Origin: Pseudaeromonas sharmana
GTDB taxonomy: Bacteria; Pseudomonadota; Gammaproteobacteria; Enterobacterales; Aeromonadaceae
Assembly (NCBI RefSeq): GCF_042649925.1
Contig: NZ_JBHSAF010000014.1
Coordinates: 868,001 to 932,000, forward strand
Length of the DNA stretch: 64,000 nucleotides
Direction: 5' to 3'
Program-made: the position numbers and the translations under genes
Part shown: positions 56,801 through 64,000 of the stretch, piece by piece
How positions within the stretch are numbered: the first letter of the stretch is position 1
Layout of the letters: every line of letters begins with the position of its first letter
The notes under the pieces: generated by a model
Seen by the model: only the letters and a program-made list of their open reading frames with translations
What the model was told of the DNA's origin: nothing
Databases searched by the model: none

Positions 56801-57000
56801 CCATCGGCACCGGCGTATTTGGCGGTATGGTGAGTGCCACCCTGCTGGCGATCTTCTTTGTGCCGGTCTTTTTCGTGGTGGTCATGGCTCTGCAGCAGCG
56901 GCTCCAGGCATGGCGCTCATCCGCGTCCCCGGATCCGCAGCCCGCCTCCTCAATGAACCAGCAGCAGAGAGTGCTTGAAGAAGACAGCCCCGCACACTGA
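53821..57000 (+). CDS. RND multidrug efflux pump, AdeB/AcrB-like
   Basis: A 1059-aa HAE1-family proton-drug antiporter with 12 membrane helices and two large periplasmic loops. The proton relay residues are present: two Asp in LAIGIIVDDAIVVVENVER and Lys in LSAKNAILIVEFAKQL. The N-terminal MPHFFIQRPVFAWVIALFIV and many internal segments (for example NVLTMFGMVLAIGIIVDD and SMGSLYINDFPNAGRMQQVI) track Acinetobacter AdeB. No outer-membrane factor gene follows; a TolC-type protein elsewhere would be needed. Confidence 0.95.
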   Translation: MPHFFIQRPVFAWVIALFIVLFGILAIPKLPIARYPSVAPTSVSIYATYPGATPQTMNDSVLGLIERELSNVKDLLYFESSADTSGSATITATFKPGTNADLAQVDIQNQLKAVESRLPQAVRQSGLTVESASSGFLMIVGLKSESGQFDETELSDYMVRNVVDELRRVEGVGRIQMFGAEKAMRIWVDPTKLLAYGLTMNDLSSAISQQNIQIAPGSIGAAPTLAGQTITIPLTIEGQLSRVEEFANIVLRATTDGAKVVLGDVARVELGAQSYGFINRENGKNATAAAIQLAPGTNAVITADKIATRLDELSLSLPAGMSYSIPFNTAPYVKVSIEKVLYTLLEAMALVFLVMYLFLQDVRYTLIPAIVVPIALLGTFSIMLVSGFSINVLTMFGMVLAIGIIVDDAIVVVENVERLMAREGLSPKAATAKAMQEITGAIIGITLVLTAVFIPMALASDSVGVIYRQFTLSMAVSILFSAFLALTLTPALCATLLKPVLRPHGSGQGIWGRFNRGVERMTEGYGQSVQTLLGRAGRVMLVFGLLSLVLVLAFRQLPSAFLPEEDQGYFVTSIQLPAEATAERTLAIVKQFEQHVLSRPAIDSTMAVVGFGFSGSGTNTAQAFTTLKPNAERGSSSTRQEVALADAAMASAPEGQVMNQMPPSIDELGTHSGFTFYLQDRANRGYAALKAAEARLLALAAENPHLSEVMTAGLPPGTTIHLAIDRQKAEALGVSFTSISDTLSTAMGSLYINDFPNAGRMQQVIMQADASARMQLEDVLKLYVRNLNGGMVPLSEVVIPRWQDGPLQLMRYQGYPAVLISGQAAEGVTSGEAMAEMERLAEQLPKGFTIDWTGQSLQERSAAAQAPWLMALSMGVVFLVLAALYESWSIPLAVMLVVPLGLLGAVLAVLLRDLPNDVFFKVGMITVIGLSAKNAILIVEFAKQLHERGHTLISAAVEASRLRLRPILMTSLAFGLGVIPLMLATGASAETQHAIGTGVFGGMVSATLLAIFFVPVFFVVVMALQQRLQAWRSSASPDPQPASSMNQQQRVLEEDSPAH

Positions 57001-57020
57001 GCGTTGAAAACTCCCCGAAC

Positions 57021-57077
57021 CTGCGTCCGGTTTGAAAGCCGGACGCAGCTATCCCTTACACCGGGAGCCCGGTGTAA
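57021..57077 (+). repeat. Two strong hairpins after the RND pump gene
   Basis: CTGCGTCCGG (57021-57030) pairs with CCGGACGCAG (57039-57048), and TTACACCGGG (57056-57065) pairs with CCCGGTGTAA (57068-57077). Neither has a T tract. The first may act in termination or as mRNA 3' protection. Confidence 0.65.
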
Positions 57078-57091
57078 GGTGATCACTAGCT

Positions 57092-57285
57092 CTATACAGT
57101 CAGTTTTTGTTTTTGCGTGATCCCACCCAGCCCAATATTCAGGCGTTCGTGATTATCTGTCCACATCCAGGCGATTGAGTATTCCTGCACCTCGTTGCTC
57201 TATTAGGATAGAAATGGCCCAGCCAGTCATAGCAGACCATCCGGTTAAATCGCTCTATATAGCCGTACCGCCATGAAGGGTACGG
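57092..57285 (-). pseudogene. IS3-family transposase (orfB) C-terminal remnant
   Basis: Minus-strand reading gives YIERFNRMVCYDWL and then, in a shifted frame, AWMWTDNHERLNIGLGGI ending QKQKLTV and a stop. This is the C-terminal signature of IS3-group integrases, frameshifted and cut off upstream. The upstream border near 57285 is approximate. Confidence 0.75.
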
Positions 57286-57314
57286 CATTGACCGGATGCC
57301 ATCGATTTGCAGAC

Positions 57315-58433
57315 TCAGGAGGCGGTTGGCTCTATCCCTAACATGAAGGTCCCTTGTGGGCGAATCGGTAGATATTGCTGATAAAAATTCAGGTAAGTCG
57401 CCAAGGGATCCAGATCGGCAAACAGATCGGGATACAGCGCCTTGGCCATAAACTGCATCAAGGCCGCATCCATAATGCTGCGGGTGGCGCCATGGTAGAC
57501 GGCATACACGCGGTGATTCTTCACGGCAGGCAAGTTGGACCAACCGGCGCGCTGCGTGAAACCTTTCAGACGACGCAGCACATTATCGGCAGCAATGTCC
57601 TGACCCACTTGCATGGCCTGAGGGCTGACCACACTTTCATAGCCGGCCATCAGGATGACATCGGGTTTGCTGGCCAGGAGTTGCTCCGGGTGGATGGTGC
57701 CCCAACTCTCGACAAATGGCGCGGCAATGTTGTCGCCACCTACCAATTCCGCCATCGCGCCCCACATATTTTTACCGTAGGTGTAACTGTATTCTGACGG
57801 CCCCTTATCTCCCAGTTCGATGTAGATCTTGGGTTTGGCAACATGAGCCGCGGCCACGCGTTCGCGAATGGTGGTGACGACTTGCTCATACGCCCTGGCT
57901 ATCTGTTCGGCGCGTTCGGGTTTGGCCGTCAGTTGGCCCAGGATCCGCGTACTGGCCACATGGCGTTGCAGGGTCTGCGCATTGTAGTCAATAACCACAA
58001 CCGGAATGCCGGCCTGCTCCAGTCGCCCTAATTCGGACCCCAGCGCCTTGAATTGCCAATCAGCCAGTAGCACCACATCCGGTTTGCTGGCCAGCACCTT
58101 TTCTATCGAGAAGGTCTGATCCTGCACATTACCGACATCCGGCACCCGGGCCAGCTGCGGCTTGCTGGCCAGATACATATTCCAGATGGCAGGCCGCGAT
58201 TTGATAAACCAACCGCTGGAGATCCCCGCCAAATGATCGAAAGCCTCATCACCACCGACAGCAAAATAGTCTTCGATATAAAAACCGAGCAATACACGTT
58301 TGGCCGGTGTTTCGACGCTGACTTTTCGCCCCAGCACATCTTCAATGATCGTGGGTTTGGCCAAAGCCAGACAGGAGCAAAGACAGAGAGTTAACAGCGA
58401 AGTGACTTTAATTATTGCGTTTTTCAGGGGCAT
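57315..58433 (-). CDS. ABC transporter substrate-binding protein, iron-siderophore/cobalamin type
   Basis: A 372-aa periplasmic binding protein of the FecB/BtuF-like class with a signal peptide ending near LALA-KP. It has the paired segments KPDVVLLADWQFKALGS and KPDVILMAGYESV. A Fur-box-like palindrome lies just upstream, on the side shared with the divergent permease gene. The ligand is unknown; an iron chelate or heme is likely from context. Confidence 0.85.
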   Translation of the reverse strand: MPLKNAIIKVTSLLTLCLCSCLALAKPTIIEDVLGRKVSVETPAKRVLLGFYIEDYFAVGGDEAFDHLAGISSGWFIKSRPAIWNMYLASKPQLARVPDVGNVQDQTFSIEKVLASKPDVVLLADWQFKALGSELGRLEQAGIPVVVIDYNAQTLQRHVASTRILGQLTAKPERAEQIARAYEQVVTTIRERVAAAHVAKPKIYIELGDKGPSEYSYTYGKNMWGAMAELVGGDNIAAPFVESWGTIHPEQLLASKPDVILMAGYESVVSPQAMQVGQDIAADNVLRRLKGFTQRAGWSNLPAVKNHRVYAVYHGATRSIMDAALMQFMAKALYPDLFADLDPLATYLNFYQQYLPIRPQGTFMLGIEPTAS

Positions 58434-58462
58434 AACGTCCTCAAAGGAGTGCTAAAGATGTA

Positions 58463-58489
58463 GATAATAGTTATCATTATAATGATTCT
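58463..58489. promoter_or_regulatory. Fur-box-like operator in divergent promoter
   Basis: GATAATAGTTATCATTAT with an overlapping half site (AATGATT) lies between the binding-protein gene and the FecCD permease gene. It shares the core GATAATAGTTATCAT with the box upstream of the fepB gene. Fur repression under iron-replete conditions is inferred. Confidence 0.7.
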
Positions 58490-58626
58490 CACAAGACGCT
58501 GAGAATATCAATCCCAATCTGCCTACCCGATGACATGCGGCTCCAGGACGCGCTCGGCATGGTCGCGTCGGGTTTCTCGGGCTTGTTTATCTGTCGAGGT
58601 TAATGTCGTGAGTTGGAGAGTTTGTC

Positions 58627-59682
58627 ATGGCTGAGGTGGCAATGCTGGAACAGGCGCTGGTTCAGCAACGTCAGCGCGAGGCCCGTCGTTGGCGTTTTCT
58701 GGCTGCGTTTATCGTGCTGATTGTGATCACCCTGTTGTTAGATATCGCAACCGGTCCGTCCCGGTTGCCGTTGCTCGATGTGGTGCACACCTTATGGTCA
58801 CCCGCCAACACCGACGCCATGACCCGAACCATTGTGTTCGAGATGCGCCTGCCCATTGCGCTGATGGCACTGGTCGTCGGAGCCGCTCTGGGATTGGGCG
58901 GCGCCCAGATGCAAACCTTGCTGGATAACCCGCTGGCCAGCCCCTTTACGCTCGGCATCGCCGCGGCCGCGGGCTTTGGCGCAGCGCTGGCGTTGGTGGT
59001 GAATAGTCTATTCGGTCTGGAGTCTCTGCTGAGTATTCCGCTAGGGGCATTTTTGTTCAGTATGCTGGCTGCCTCGATGTTGTTCGGATTGGCACTGATG
59101 CGCCATGTCAACAGTCAGACCATCATACTGGCGGGGATCGCCCTCCTGTTCCTGTTCCAGTCCTTGCTCTCGTTGCTGCAGTTTGTCTCTTCGCCGGAGC
59201 TCAATCAGCAGATCGTATTTTGGTTGTTTGGCAGTCTGATGCGGACCACATGGGACTCCTTGACCATCACGTTCGTCATCACACTGGTGTGTAGCGTGCT
59301 GCTGTATCGTGATGCCTGGAAGTTGACCTGTTTACGTCTGGGTGAGGCCCGCGCGCGCAGCTTGGGAGTCAACATCAACGCGTTACGGATCAAGACGCTG
59401 GTGCTGGTAGCGCTGATGACGGCAACCGCCATCAGTTTTGTCGGCATCATCGGATTTATCGGTCTGGTTGCACCGCATATTGGCCGCATGTTGATCGGCG
59501 AAGACCAGCGCTTTCTGATCCCGCTCTCTGCACTTTGTGGCGCCGCTATGTTGTCGATGTCTTCAGTGATATCCAAATCCATTGTGCCAGGGGCCCTGTT
59601 CCCGATCGGCATCGTGACCGCCATCATCGGCGTGCCGTTTTTTATTTGGTTGATTTTGGGACGGGGACGCAAGCATGCTTGA
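58627..59682 (+). CDS. Iron-chelate ABC transporter permease, FecCD family
   Basis: A 351-aa inner-membrane permease with about ten helices. The family motifs MRLPIALMALVVGAALGLGG, then AQMQTLLDNPLASPFTLGI, and ISFVGIIGFIGLVAPHIGR are intact. It overlaps the ATPase gene by 8 nt. The binding protein is the divergent gene to the left or the FepB-like one to the right. A GGAGAG site supports the ATG at 58627. Confidence 0.93.
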   Translation: MAEVAMLEQALVQQRQREARRWRFLAAFIVLIVITLLLDIATGPSRLPLLDVVHTLWSPANTDAMTRTIVFEMRLPIALMALVVGAALGLGGAQMQTLLDNPLASPFTLGIAAAAGFGAALALVVNSLFGLESLLSIPLGAFLFSMLAASMLFGLALMRHVNSQTIILAGIALLFLFQSLLSLLQFVSSPELNQQIVFWLFGSLMRTTWDSLTITFVITLVCSVLLYRDAWKLTCLRLGEARARSLGVNINALRIKTLVLVALMTATAISFVGIIGFIGLVAPHIGRMLIGEDQRFLIPLSALCGAAMLSMSSVISKSIVPGALFPIGIVTAIIGVPFFIWLILGRGRKHA

Positions 59683-60445
59683 ATTCAGCCATGTCGCGGT
59701 TGCCCTGGGGAAACAGCTACTGTCCCGCGACCTTTGTATGCAGCTCTCTCCCGGGCGGCTGCATGTGATTATCGGCCCCAACGGTACCGGCAAGACCAGC
59801 TTGTTGCGGGCCTTGTTCGGTGAATTACCGCTGCAGGAGGGCACGATCCGCTTTAATGGCCACACCCTTGCCGACCTGGGGGCCAACCGGTGGCGACAAC
59901 AGTTTGGCTATATGCCACAAAATAACCAGCTGGAGCTCGAGCTGAGTGTGCTGGAAGTGGTGGTCCTGGGGCGGTTGCAAAGTCTCAAATTACGCTTGAG
60001 CGATGATGATCTGCGCGCCGCCATGACGGCACTCCAAAGTTTGGGGATGGCGCATCTGGCGGATCGTCCGATGAGCACCCTGAGTGGCGGACAGCGTCAG
60101 ATGGTACTGTTCGCTCAGGTCCTGCTGCGGGAGCCGCAGATCATGCTGCTGGATGAGCCGGTCAGTGCACTGGATTTGCAGCACCAGATGCAACTGATGG
60201 AACATCTGCACCATCAAACTCGTCAGCGAAACTGGATTAGCCTGGTGGTGTTGCATGATCTGAATCTGGCGGCTCAATTTGCCGATGAGCTGATCGTCCT
60301 TGCCGATGGTCGCCTGCAAGCCATGGGGCCCCCTTCCGAGGTGCTCACCGAAGCGTTGATCAGTCAGCTGTACCAGGTACCGGTGCAGATCCACCATGAT
60401 GCTGCAGGCTTGCCTTACATTCGGACTCTACGGCGAGCGAGCTGA
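59675..60445 (+). CDS. Iron-chelate ABC transporter ATP-binding protein
   Basis: A 256-aa cytosolic ATPase of the FecE/FepC type. Walker A is IIGPNGTGKTSLLR, the signature is STLSGGQRQMVLFAQVL, Walker B is IMLLDEPVSALD, and the switch His is in VVLHDLNLAAQFAD. Its start overlaps the permease gene by 8 nt. Confidence 0.94.
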   Translation: MLEFSHVAVALGKQLLSRDLCMQLSPGRLHVIIGPNGTGKTSLLRALFGELPLQEGTIRFNGHTLADLGANRWRQQFGYMPQNNQLELELSVLEVVVLGRLQSLKLRLSDDDLRAAMTALQSLGMAHLADRPMSTLSGGQRQMVLFAQVLLREPQIMLLDEPVSALDLQHQMQLMEHLHHQTRQRNWISLVVLHDLNLAAQFADELIVLADGRLQAMGPPSEVLTEALISQLYQVPVQIHHDAAGLPYIRTLRRAS

Positions 60446-60450
60446 AGCCG

Positions 60451-61683
60451 ATGGTCATCAAGATCCTGCATGCCGGCTGGGAGAGCTGGTGCGGGCTGAG
60501 TCGTGCGGCTCGTCTGCTGGTTATCAATGCCCTGGCCTTCAATCTGGGCTTCTACATGATGATGCCCTACCTGGCTCATCATCTGGGCAGCGGTCTGGAA
60601 CTGGCTGGCTGGGCGGTCGGCCTGGTCATGGGGATGCGCGTGTTCAGCCAGCAAGGCTTGTTTTTGCTGGGAGGAACCCTCGGTGATCGCCTGGGGTATC
60701 GGGCAGCCATCATCGGCGGCTGTCTGATCCGCTCGGGCGGATTTGCACTGCTGGGCTGGGCCGAGCAACTGCCCGTTTTACTGCTGGCGGCCTTCCTGAC
60801 CGGATTTGCCGGAGCCCTTTTTACGCCCTGTGCCCAGGCTTATCTGGCTGAGGAATGCCCGCATCCGACCCAGCGACAACAGGCGTTTGCGTTGCACAAT
60901 CTGGCCAGCGAGGCAGGCATGCTGCTCGGTCCGCTACTTGGCTTATGGCTGACGCAATCCAGTTATGCACTCACGGGCTGGGTGTCCGGTGGCGTGTTTT
61001 TACTGCTGACCGGGTTGCAGTGGCGCTATCTGCCACCTCATCACACAGCGGTTTCTCACTCTCGCGAGAGGGTCTGGCAGCAGTGGCGCACCATTCTTCG
61101 CAATCGCGCTTTTTTATGCTTTACGATCTTCTCCGCCGCCTATGGCGTGCTGTTTCATCAGCTCTATCTATCCATACCGGCATATATTCACAGCCAGCAG
61201 CAAACTGCCACCCTGTTAGGCAGCGTCTTTACCGTCACCGCCCTGATCGGTGTCCTGCTGCAGCTACCCGCCAGCCTCTGGGTACAACGGAGTTTAGGAG
61301 TAGCCCGAGGCATGGGATTGGGGCTGGCCTGTATGGGTTGCAGTTATCTGCTGCTCAGTTGGTTGGCTGCGTGGCCCGTCCTGGCCGTCCTGAGCCAGGC
61401 GGTGCTCTTTTCTCTGGGCTCTATTCTGTGCTATCCGCTGTTCTCAGCACGCCTGCCGCACTATGCAGCTCCCGGCTTGTTGGCCAGCCACTACGGGTTT
61501 TATGCCAGTGTGGGGGGCGTGGTCGCCTTGCTGAGTAATGTGCTGCTCGGTCTTTGTCTCGGCGCTTCGGGTACCACGCCGCCCCAGTGGATTTGGTATC
61601 TGCTGGCGACGTGTGGTCTGGTGGCCGGTTGTGCTCTTTATCGCCAGGTCAGGCGTGAAATCGCCGAGGTCGCGACGTGTTAG
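60451..61683 (+). CDS. MFS transporter (possible siderophore or drug exporter)
   Basis: A 410-aa major facilitator with 12 predicted helices and the loop 2-3 motif GGTLGDRLGYRAAIIGG. The overall pattern resembles YceL/MdtH-type exporters. It starts 5 bp after the ATPase gene, so it belongs to the iron-chelate operon. Siderophore secretion or release of an internalised chelate is plausible but not shown. Confidence 0.8.
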   Translation: MVIKILHAGWESWCGLSRAARLLVINALAFNLGFYMMMPYLAHHLGSGLELAGWAVGLVMGMRVFSQQGLFLLGGTLGDRLGYRAAIIGGCLIRSGGFALLGWAEQLPVLLLAAFLTGFAGALFTPCAQAYLAEECPHPTQRQQAFALHNLASEAGMLLGPLLGLWLTQSSYALTGWVSGGVFLLLTGLQWRYLPPHHTAVSHSRERVWQQWRTILRNRAFLCFTIFSAAYGVLFHQLYLSIPAYIHSQQQTATLLGSVFTVTALIGVLLQLPASLWVQRSLGVARGMGLGLACMGCSYLLLSWLAAWPVLAVLSQAVLFSLGSILCYPLFSARLPHYAAPGLLASHYGFYASVGGVVALLSNVLLGLCLGASGTTPPQWIWYLLATCGLVAGCALYRQVRREIAEVATC

Positions 61684-61790
61684 CGCTCGCAGCCTGGGCG
61701 CGTTTATCAGCATGCCGTCTCGGGCAAACGGACCTACCCGCCTGACCAGTCCCTTAGAACCCCTTGGACCCTGGACAACATAACCAGAGG

Positions 61791-62507
61791 CTAGCCTGCA
61801 GACGGTGCGCGACAGGCGGCCAACGTACAGCGCTGCTGGCCCTGCGCCGTGAAATTATCTTGGCATAACCAACGCGCAAAACCCGCCCGCAACAGTGGCC
61901 AATCGCTATCGATCACCGAAAACCAGGCGGTATCCCGGGTCCGCTGTTTGTATACCAGCGCTTGCCTGAATATCCCTTCAAATTGAAAGCCAAGGCGCAA
62001 GGCAGCTTGCCGGGACGGTGCATTGAGGGCGTCACACTTCCACTCGTAACGACGATAACGCAATTCATCAAACACGTAGCGCATCAATAAAAAATGCGCC
62101 TCCGTGGCAAGCCGGGTCTGCTGCAAACGGGGCGAAAAGGTGACATGTCCGACCTCAATCACCCCGGAACCAGGATCCATTCGCATCAACGCCAGCGTTC
62201 CTATCGCATCACCGGACGCCAGGTCGATAACCGCATAGTGCCCGGGATCCTGGCTGCTGGCCGCGGCGGCCAGATAGTCCCGGTAGGCTGCCAGGTCGGG
62301 AAAAGGACCAACCGGCAGATAGGTCCAGTCGCGGCCATCGGCAGCCTGGGAGAAAGCCGAAAACAAGCTTGCGGCATGTTGTGACGCATCCAGGGGCTCC
62401 AGCATGCAATAGGCACCCAGGAACGTTCGTCTCTCCGGCAACGCACGTCGCGACCAACCGCTCACGGCCTCTCCGACCGGCTGTCCGTACTCATTGTATC
62501 TACTCAT
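61791..62507 (-). CDS. GNAT-family N-acetyltransferase
   Basis: A 238-aa cytosolic acetyltransferase of the RimJ/Acetyltransf_3 kind. Signature parts are SGDAIGTLALMRMDP, EVGHVTFSPRLQQTRLATEA and CDALNAPSRQAALRLGFQFEG. It is convergent with the MFS gene. The ATG at 62507 is chosen because family homology begins close behind; an ATG at 62576 is possible. The acceptor is unknown. Confidence 0.8.
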   Translation of the reverse strand: MSRYNEYGQPVGEAVSGWSRRALPERRTFLGAYCMLEPLDASQHAASLFSAFSQAADGRDWTYLPVGPFPDLAAYRDYLAAAASSQDPGHYAVIDLASGDAIGTLALMRMDPGSGVIEVGHVTFSPRLQQTRLATEAHFLLMRYVFDELRYRRYEWKCDALNAPSRQAALRLGFQFEGIFRQALVYKQRTRDTAWFSVIDSDWPLLRAGFARWLCQDNFTAQGQQRCTLAACRAPSAG

Positions 62508-62851
62508 TCGCTGTGCCCTGTCGCGTTGATCTCTTCGCCACTGTAGCATGCCAGGATGAACGAGTGATGTGCACACGCAACACCATCAGCGGCACGATTC
62601 GCACTTTGGCCTGCGCCTCGTCGATGCCCTCTTGGGGCCTCGCGCGCCGCCTCGGCACGCAGCACGTCTGCAGCGAGCGGCATTCAGATCCATAGTGATA
62701 TGTCGATCCAGAGCATGAGCCTGCAAGATGAATACGCCATCGGCCCCGATACGGCGTATCGAGACTCGCTGCGCAGTCAAGGTCGGTTACAAGCGTTCAA
62801 GTCCCGTAAACCACAGCTGCAGACTCAAATTACCGCAGCATGCGATGAGAC
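62508..62851. other. Intergenic region without convincing gene
   Basis: Several short overlapping frames are open here on both strands but none has a good ribosome site or recognisable sequence. I see no feature that I can support. Confidence 0.4.
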
Positions 62852-63109
62852 TCACGCTGCGGCAATCACCACACCGACGGCTTTTTCCAGATGACGCGTC
62901 AGGCCGAGGCAGTGGTCACTGGCGCCGACCAAAAACAGGCTGAACCCCTCATACTCCCGAAACGGCAGACTGGCCTCCATCTCGTCCAGCAGGCAGAACG
63001 TCAACCGCACCCCGGCGAACGCCTGTCGCAGCTGGCTGATCGCGTTGTCTCCCAGCCCATGGTTTGCAATCGCCGTCGTTAATTGTTCGAGTGTCTGTTC
63101 GCTGATCAT
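62852..63109 (-). CDS. Small conserved-looking protein (possibly DUF6129 family)
   Basis: An 85-aa cytosolic protein starting MISEQTLEQLTTAIANHGLG. An AGGAG site 5 nt before the ATG supports translation. It has FAGVRLTFCLLDEMEA in the middle and SLFLVGASDHCLGLTRHLE near the end, ending VVIAAA. I believe it is similar to the DUF6129 group, but this is from memory and unverified. Function unknown. It lies in an iron-uptake neighbourhood. Confidence 0.65.
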   Translation of the reverse strand: MISEQTLEQLTTAIANHGLGDNAISQLRQAFAGVRLTFCLLDEMEASLPFREYEGFSLFLVGASDHCLGLTRHLEKAVGVVIAAA

Positions 63110-63133
63110 GTTCTCTCCTGCAACCGCCTGGGT

Positions 63134-63343
63134 ATGGACAATGCACGCATTAGCCAGGCTTGCATCAATATCTATGCCAACTGCCAGCACTGCGTATTTG
63201 GCGCCAACATGTCACTTTCGTCCGACCGACTGTCGGATCCAGGACAGCATCTGTGTCTGATTTGCCACAGGCATCCTGATTGCTGGCCCGCCGCGGATGA
63301 GCCGTTACCATCGGCATGGTTGCAGACTAGCCTGATAAGATGA
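63134..63343 (+). CDS. Possible small cysteine-rich protein
   Basis: A 69-codon frame starting MDNARISQACINIYANCQHC. Its cysteines include a CQHC pair and CLICHRHPDC, as in small metal-binding proteins. No good ribosome site is seen, and the 5' end lies close to the divergent 85-aa gene. The 3' end overlaps the Fur box. It may be real and iron-linked, or a chance frame. Confidence 0.35.
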   Translation: MDNARISQACINIYANCQHCVFGANMSLSSDRLSDPGQHLCLICHRHPDCWPAADEPLPSAWLQTSLIR

Positions 63344-63358
63344 TAATAGTTATCATAT
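63340..63358 (+). promoter_or_regulatory. Fur box upstream of the fepB-like gene
   Basis: ATGATAA/TTATCAT arms around TAG form a perfect palindrome (63340-63356). The core TGATAATAGTTATCA matches the 7-1-7 Fur consensus with one mismatch, and further ATGATAAT half sites follow to 63365. It ends about 27 bp before the ATG. Confidence 0.82.
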
Positions 63359-63384
63359 GATAATTATTCCTATTTGGTGCCCTC

Positions 63385-64000
63385 ATGCTGCGTCCATCTC
63401 TACTCATCCTGTTCTCACTATGGCTGCCGCTGTTAACCGCTTGTGATCAGGCCGTGTCATTACCGCCCGCTGCTGCGACGTCACAGCCGGACAATGCCGC
63501 CGCAGCATCGGGTTGGCCAAGAACCCTGCACACCGCCGCCGGACCACTGACGCTGCATGCGCCACCACAACGTATCGTGTCAACCAGCGTGACCCTGACC
63601 GGCGCCCTACTCTCCATTGATGCGCCAGTCGTGGCCTCGGCGACGGTGCGCCACAGCGGTGGTGTTACCGACAAGACCGGTTTTTTTAGTCAATGGGCCG
63701 ACGTGGCATTGGCCCGCGGCGTGGTCCCCTTGTATCAAGGCGAAGTGAATGCGGACGCCGTCCTCGAGATGCAGCCAGACCTGATTGTCATCTCGGCGAC
63801 AGGCGGAGATTCGGCCTTGAAATCGCGGGATCTGCTTGCCACGATCGCTCCGGTGCTGGTCGTCAATTACGACGACCGCCGCTGGCAGGATGTCGCCGCC
63901 CTGCTTGGCGAGGCCACTGGCCATGAAGCACAGGCCGCGGCCATCAGCCAACAGTTTGAGGCCGATATTCGCGCCTTGCATCAGCAAGCCAGGTTGCCAC
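63385..64000 (+). CDS. FepB-like Fe(III)-siderophore binding lipoprotein (partial)
   Basis: The first 205 codons of a periplasmic binding protein, cut by the window edge. A lipoprotein signal (LLTACDQ) and an Ala/Ser/Pro-rich linker precede homology to enterobactin-binding FepB: PQRIVSTSVTLTGALLSIDA, ADAVLEMQPDLIVISATGGD and TIAPVLVVNYDDRRWQ. A catecholate siderophore is therefore the likely ligand (inference). Unlike E. coli FepB it appears lipid-anchored. Confidence 0.9.
   Translation, partial: MLRPSLLILFSLWLPLLTACDQAVSLPPAAATSQPDNAAAASGWPRTLHTAAGPLTLHAPPQRIVSTSVTLTGALLSIDAPVVASATVRHSGGVTDKTGFFSQWADVALARGVVPLYQGEVNADAVLEMQPDLIVISATGGDSALKSRDLLATIAPVLVVNYDDRRWQDVAALLGEATGHEAQAAAISQQFEADIRALHQQARLP

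Noticed and set aside
57139..57543. 134-codon minus-strand frame
   Set aside because: Its first part is a wrong-frame reading of the binding-protein gene; only the last part is meaningful, as an IS3 transposase remnant.
62700..62894. 64-codon plus-strand frame
   Set aside because: No ribosome site or recognisable feature, and it runs into the 3' end of a better supported minus-strand gene.

Overview
The window looks like a chromosomal segment of a gammaproteobacterium, most likely a member of the Aeromonadales (inference). The gene order cydA-cydB-cydX-ybgC-tolQ-tolR-tolA-tolB-pal-cpoB-tRNA(Lys/Val)-nadA, the aspS-yebC-ruvC-ruvA-ruvB string, the cmoA-cmoB pair and the rnm-yciO-rluB genes divergent from the trp operon are all enterobacterial-type arrangements. 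The proteins resemble their E. coli counterparts, but trpG and trpD are separate genes and four of six lysine tRNAs carry a CUU anticodon, unlike E. coli. No phage, CRISPR array or replication origin was seen.

Layout. 1-5.6 kb: glyceraldehyde-3-phosphate dehydrogenase, an aldose epimerase-like protein, quinolinate synthase (minus) and a chemoreceptor. 5.6-6.6 kb: ten Lys/Val tRNA genes on the minus strand, with tandemly repeated units. 6.7-15.1 kb (minus): the Tol-Pal envelope system and cytochrome bd oxidase. 15.1-15.7 kb: an intergenic region with ArcA-like repeats and an orphan plus-strand terminator that may end a small RNA. 15.7-20.9 kb (minus): RuvABC, YebC, AspRS and a FmdB-type zinc ribbon protein. 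21.1-26.4 kb (plus): the tRNA wobble-U enzymes CmoA/CmoB, then a poorly characterised trio of retropepsin-like protease, inactive transglutaminase with seven membrane segments, and ATP-grasp ligase. 26.5-33.6 kb (minus): a GT-C-like membrane protein, a TerC/CBS/CorC protein, QueC, RluB, YciO and Rnm.

33.65-40.7 kb (plus): the complete trp operon. It has a promoter, a leader peptide with three consecutive Trp codons, an attenuator, and a second small Cys/Phe-rich ORF that overlaps trpE by the same 8 nt that link trpE-trpG and trpG-trpD. 40.8-48.8 kb: yciB, yciI, a lactate dehydrogenase homologue with an altered specificity residue, cysQ, a ComEA-type protein, galU, a peptide transporter, rubredoxin and a YqhD-type alcohol dehydrogenase.

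49.1-57.3 kb is accessory in character. It contains tRNA-Thr(CGU), an internally deleted IS630-family transposase, an AT-rich fosA-type fosfomycin resistance gene, an AdeRS-like two-component system divergent from an AdeAB-like RND efflux pump (no outer-membrane partner gene), and an IS3-family transposase remnant. A (CAGGCT)11 repeat lies inside the pump adaptor gene. 57.3-64 kb is a Fur-box-bearing iron-siderophore uptake region: binding protein, FecCD permease, ATPase, MFS protein, GNAT, two small ORFs and a FepB-like lipoprotein cut off by the window edge.
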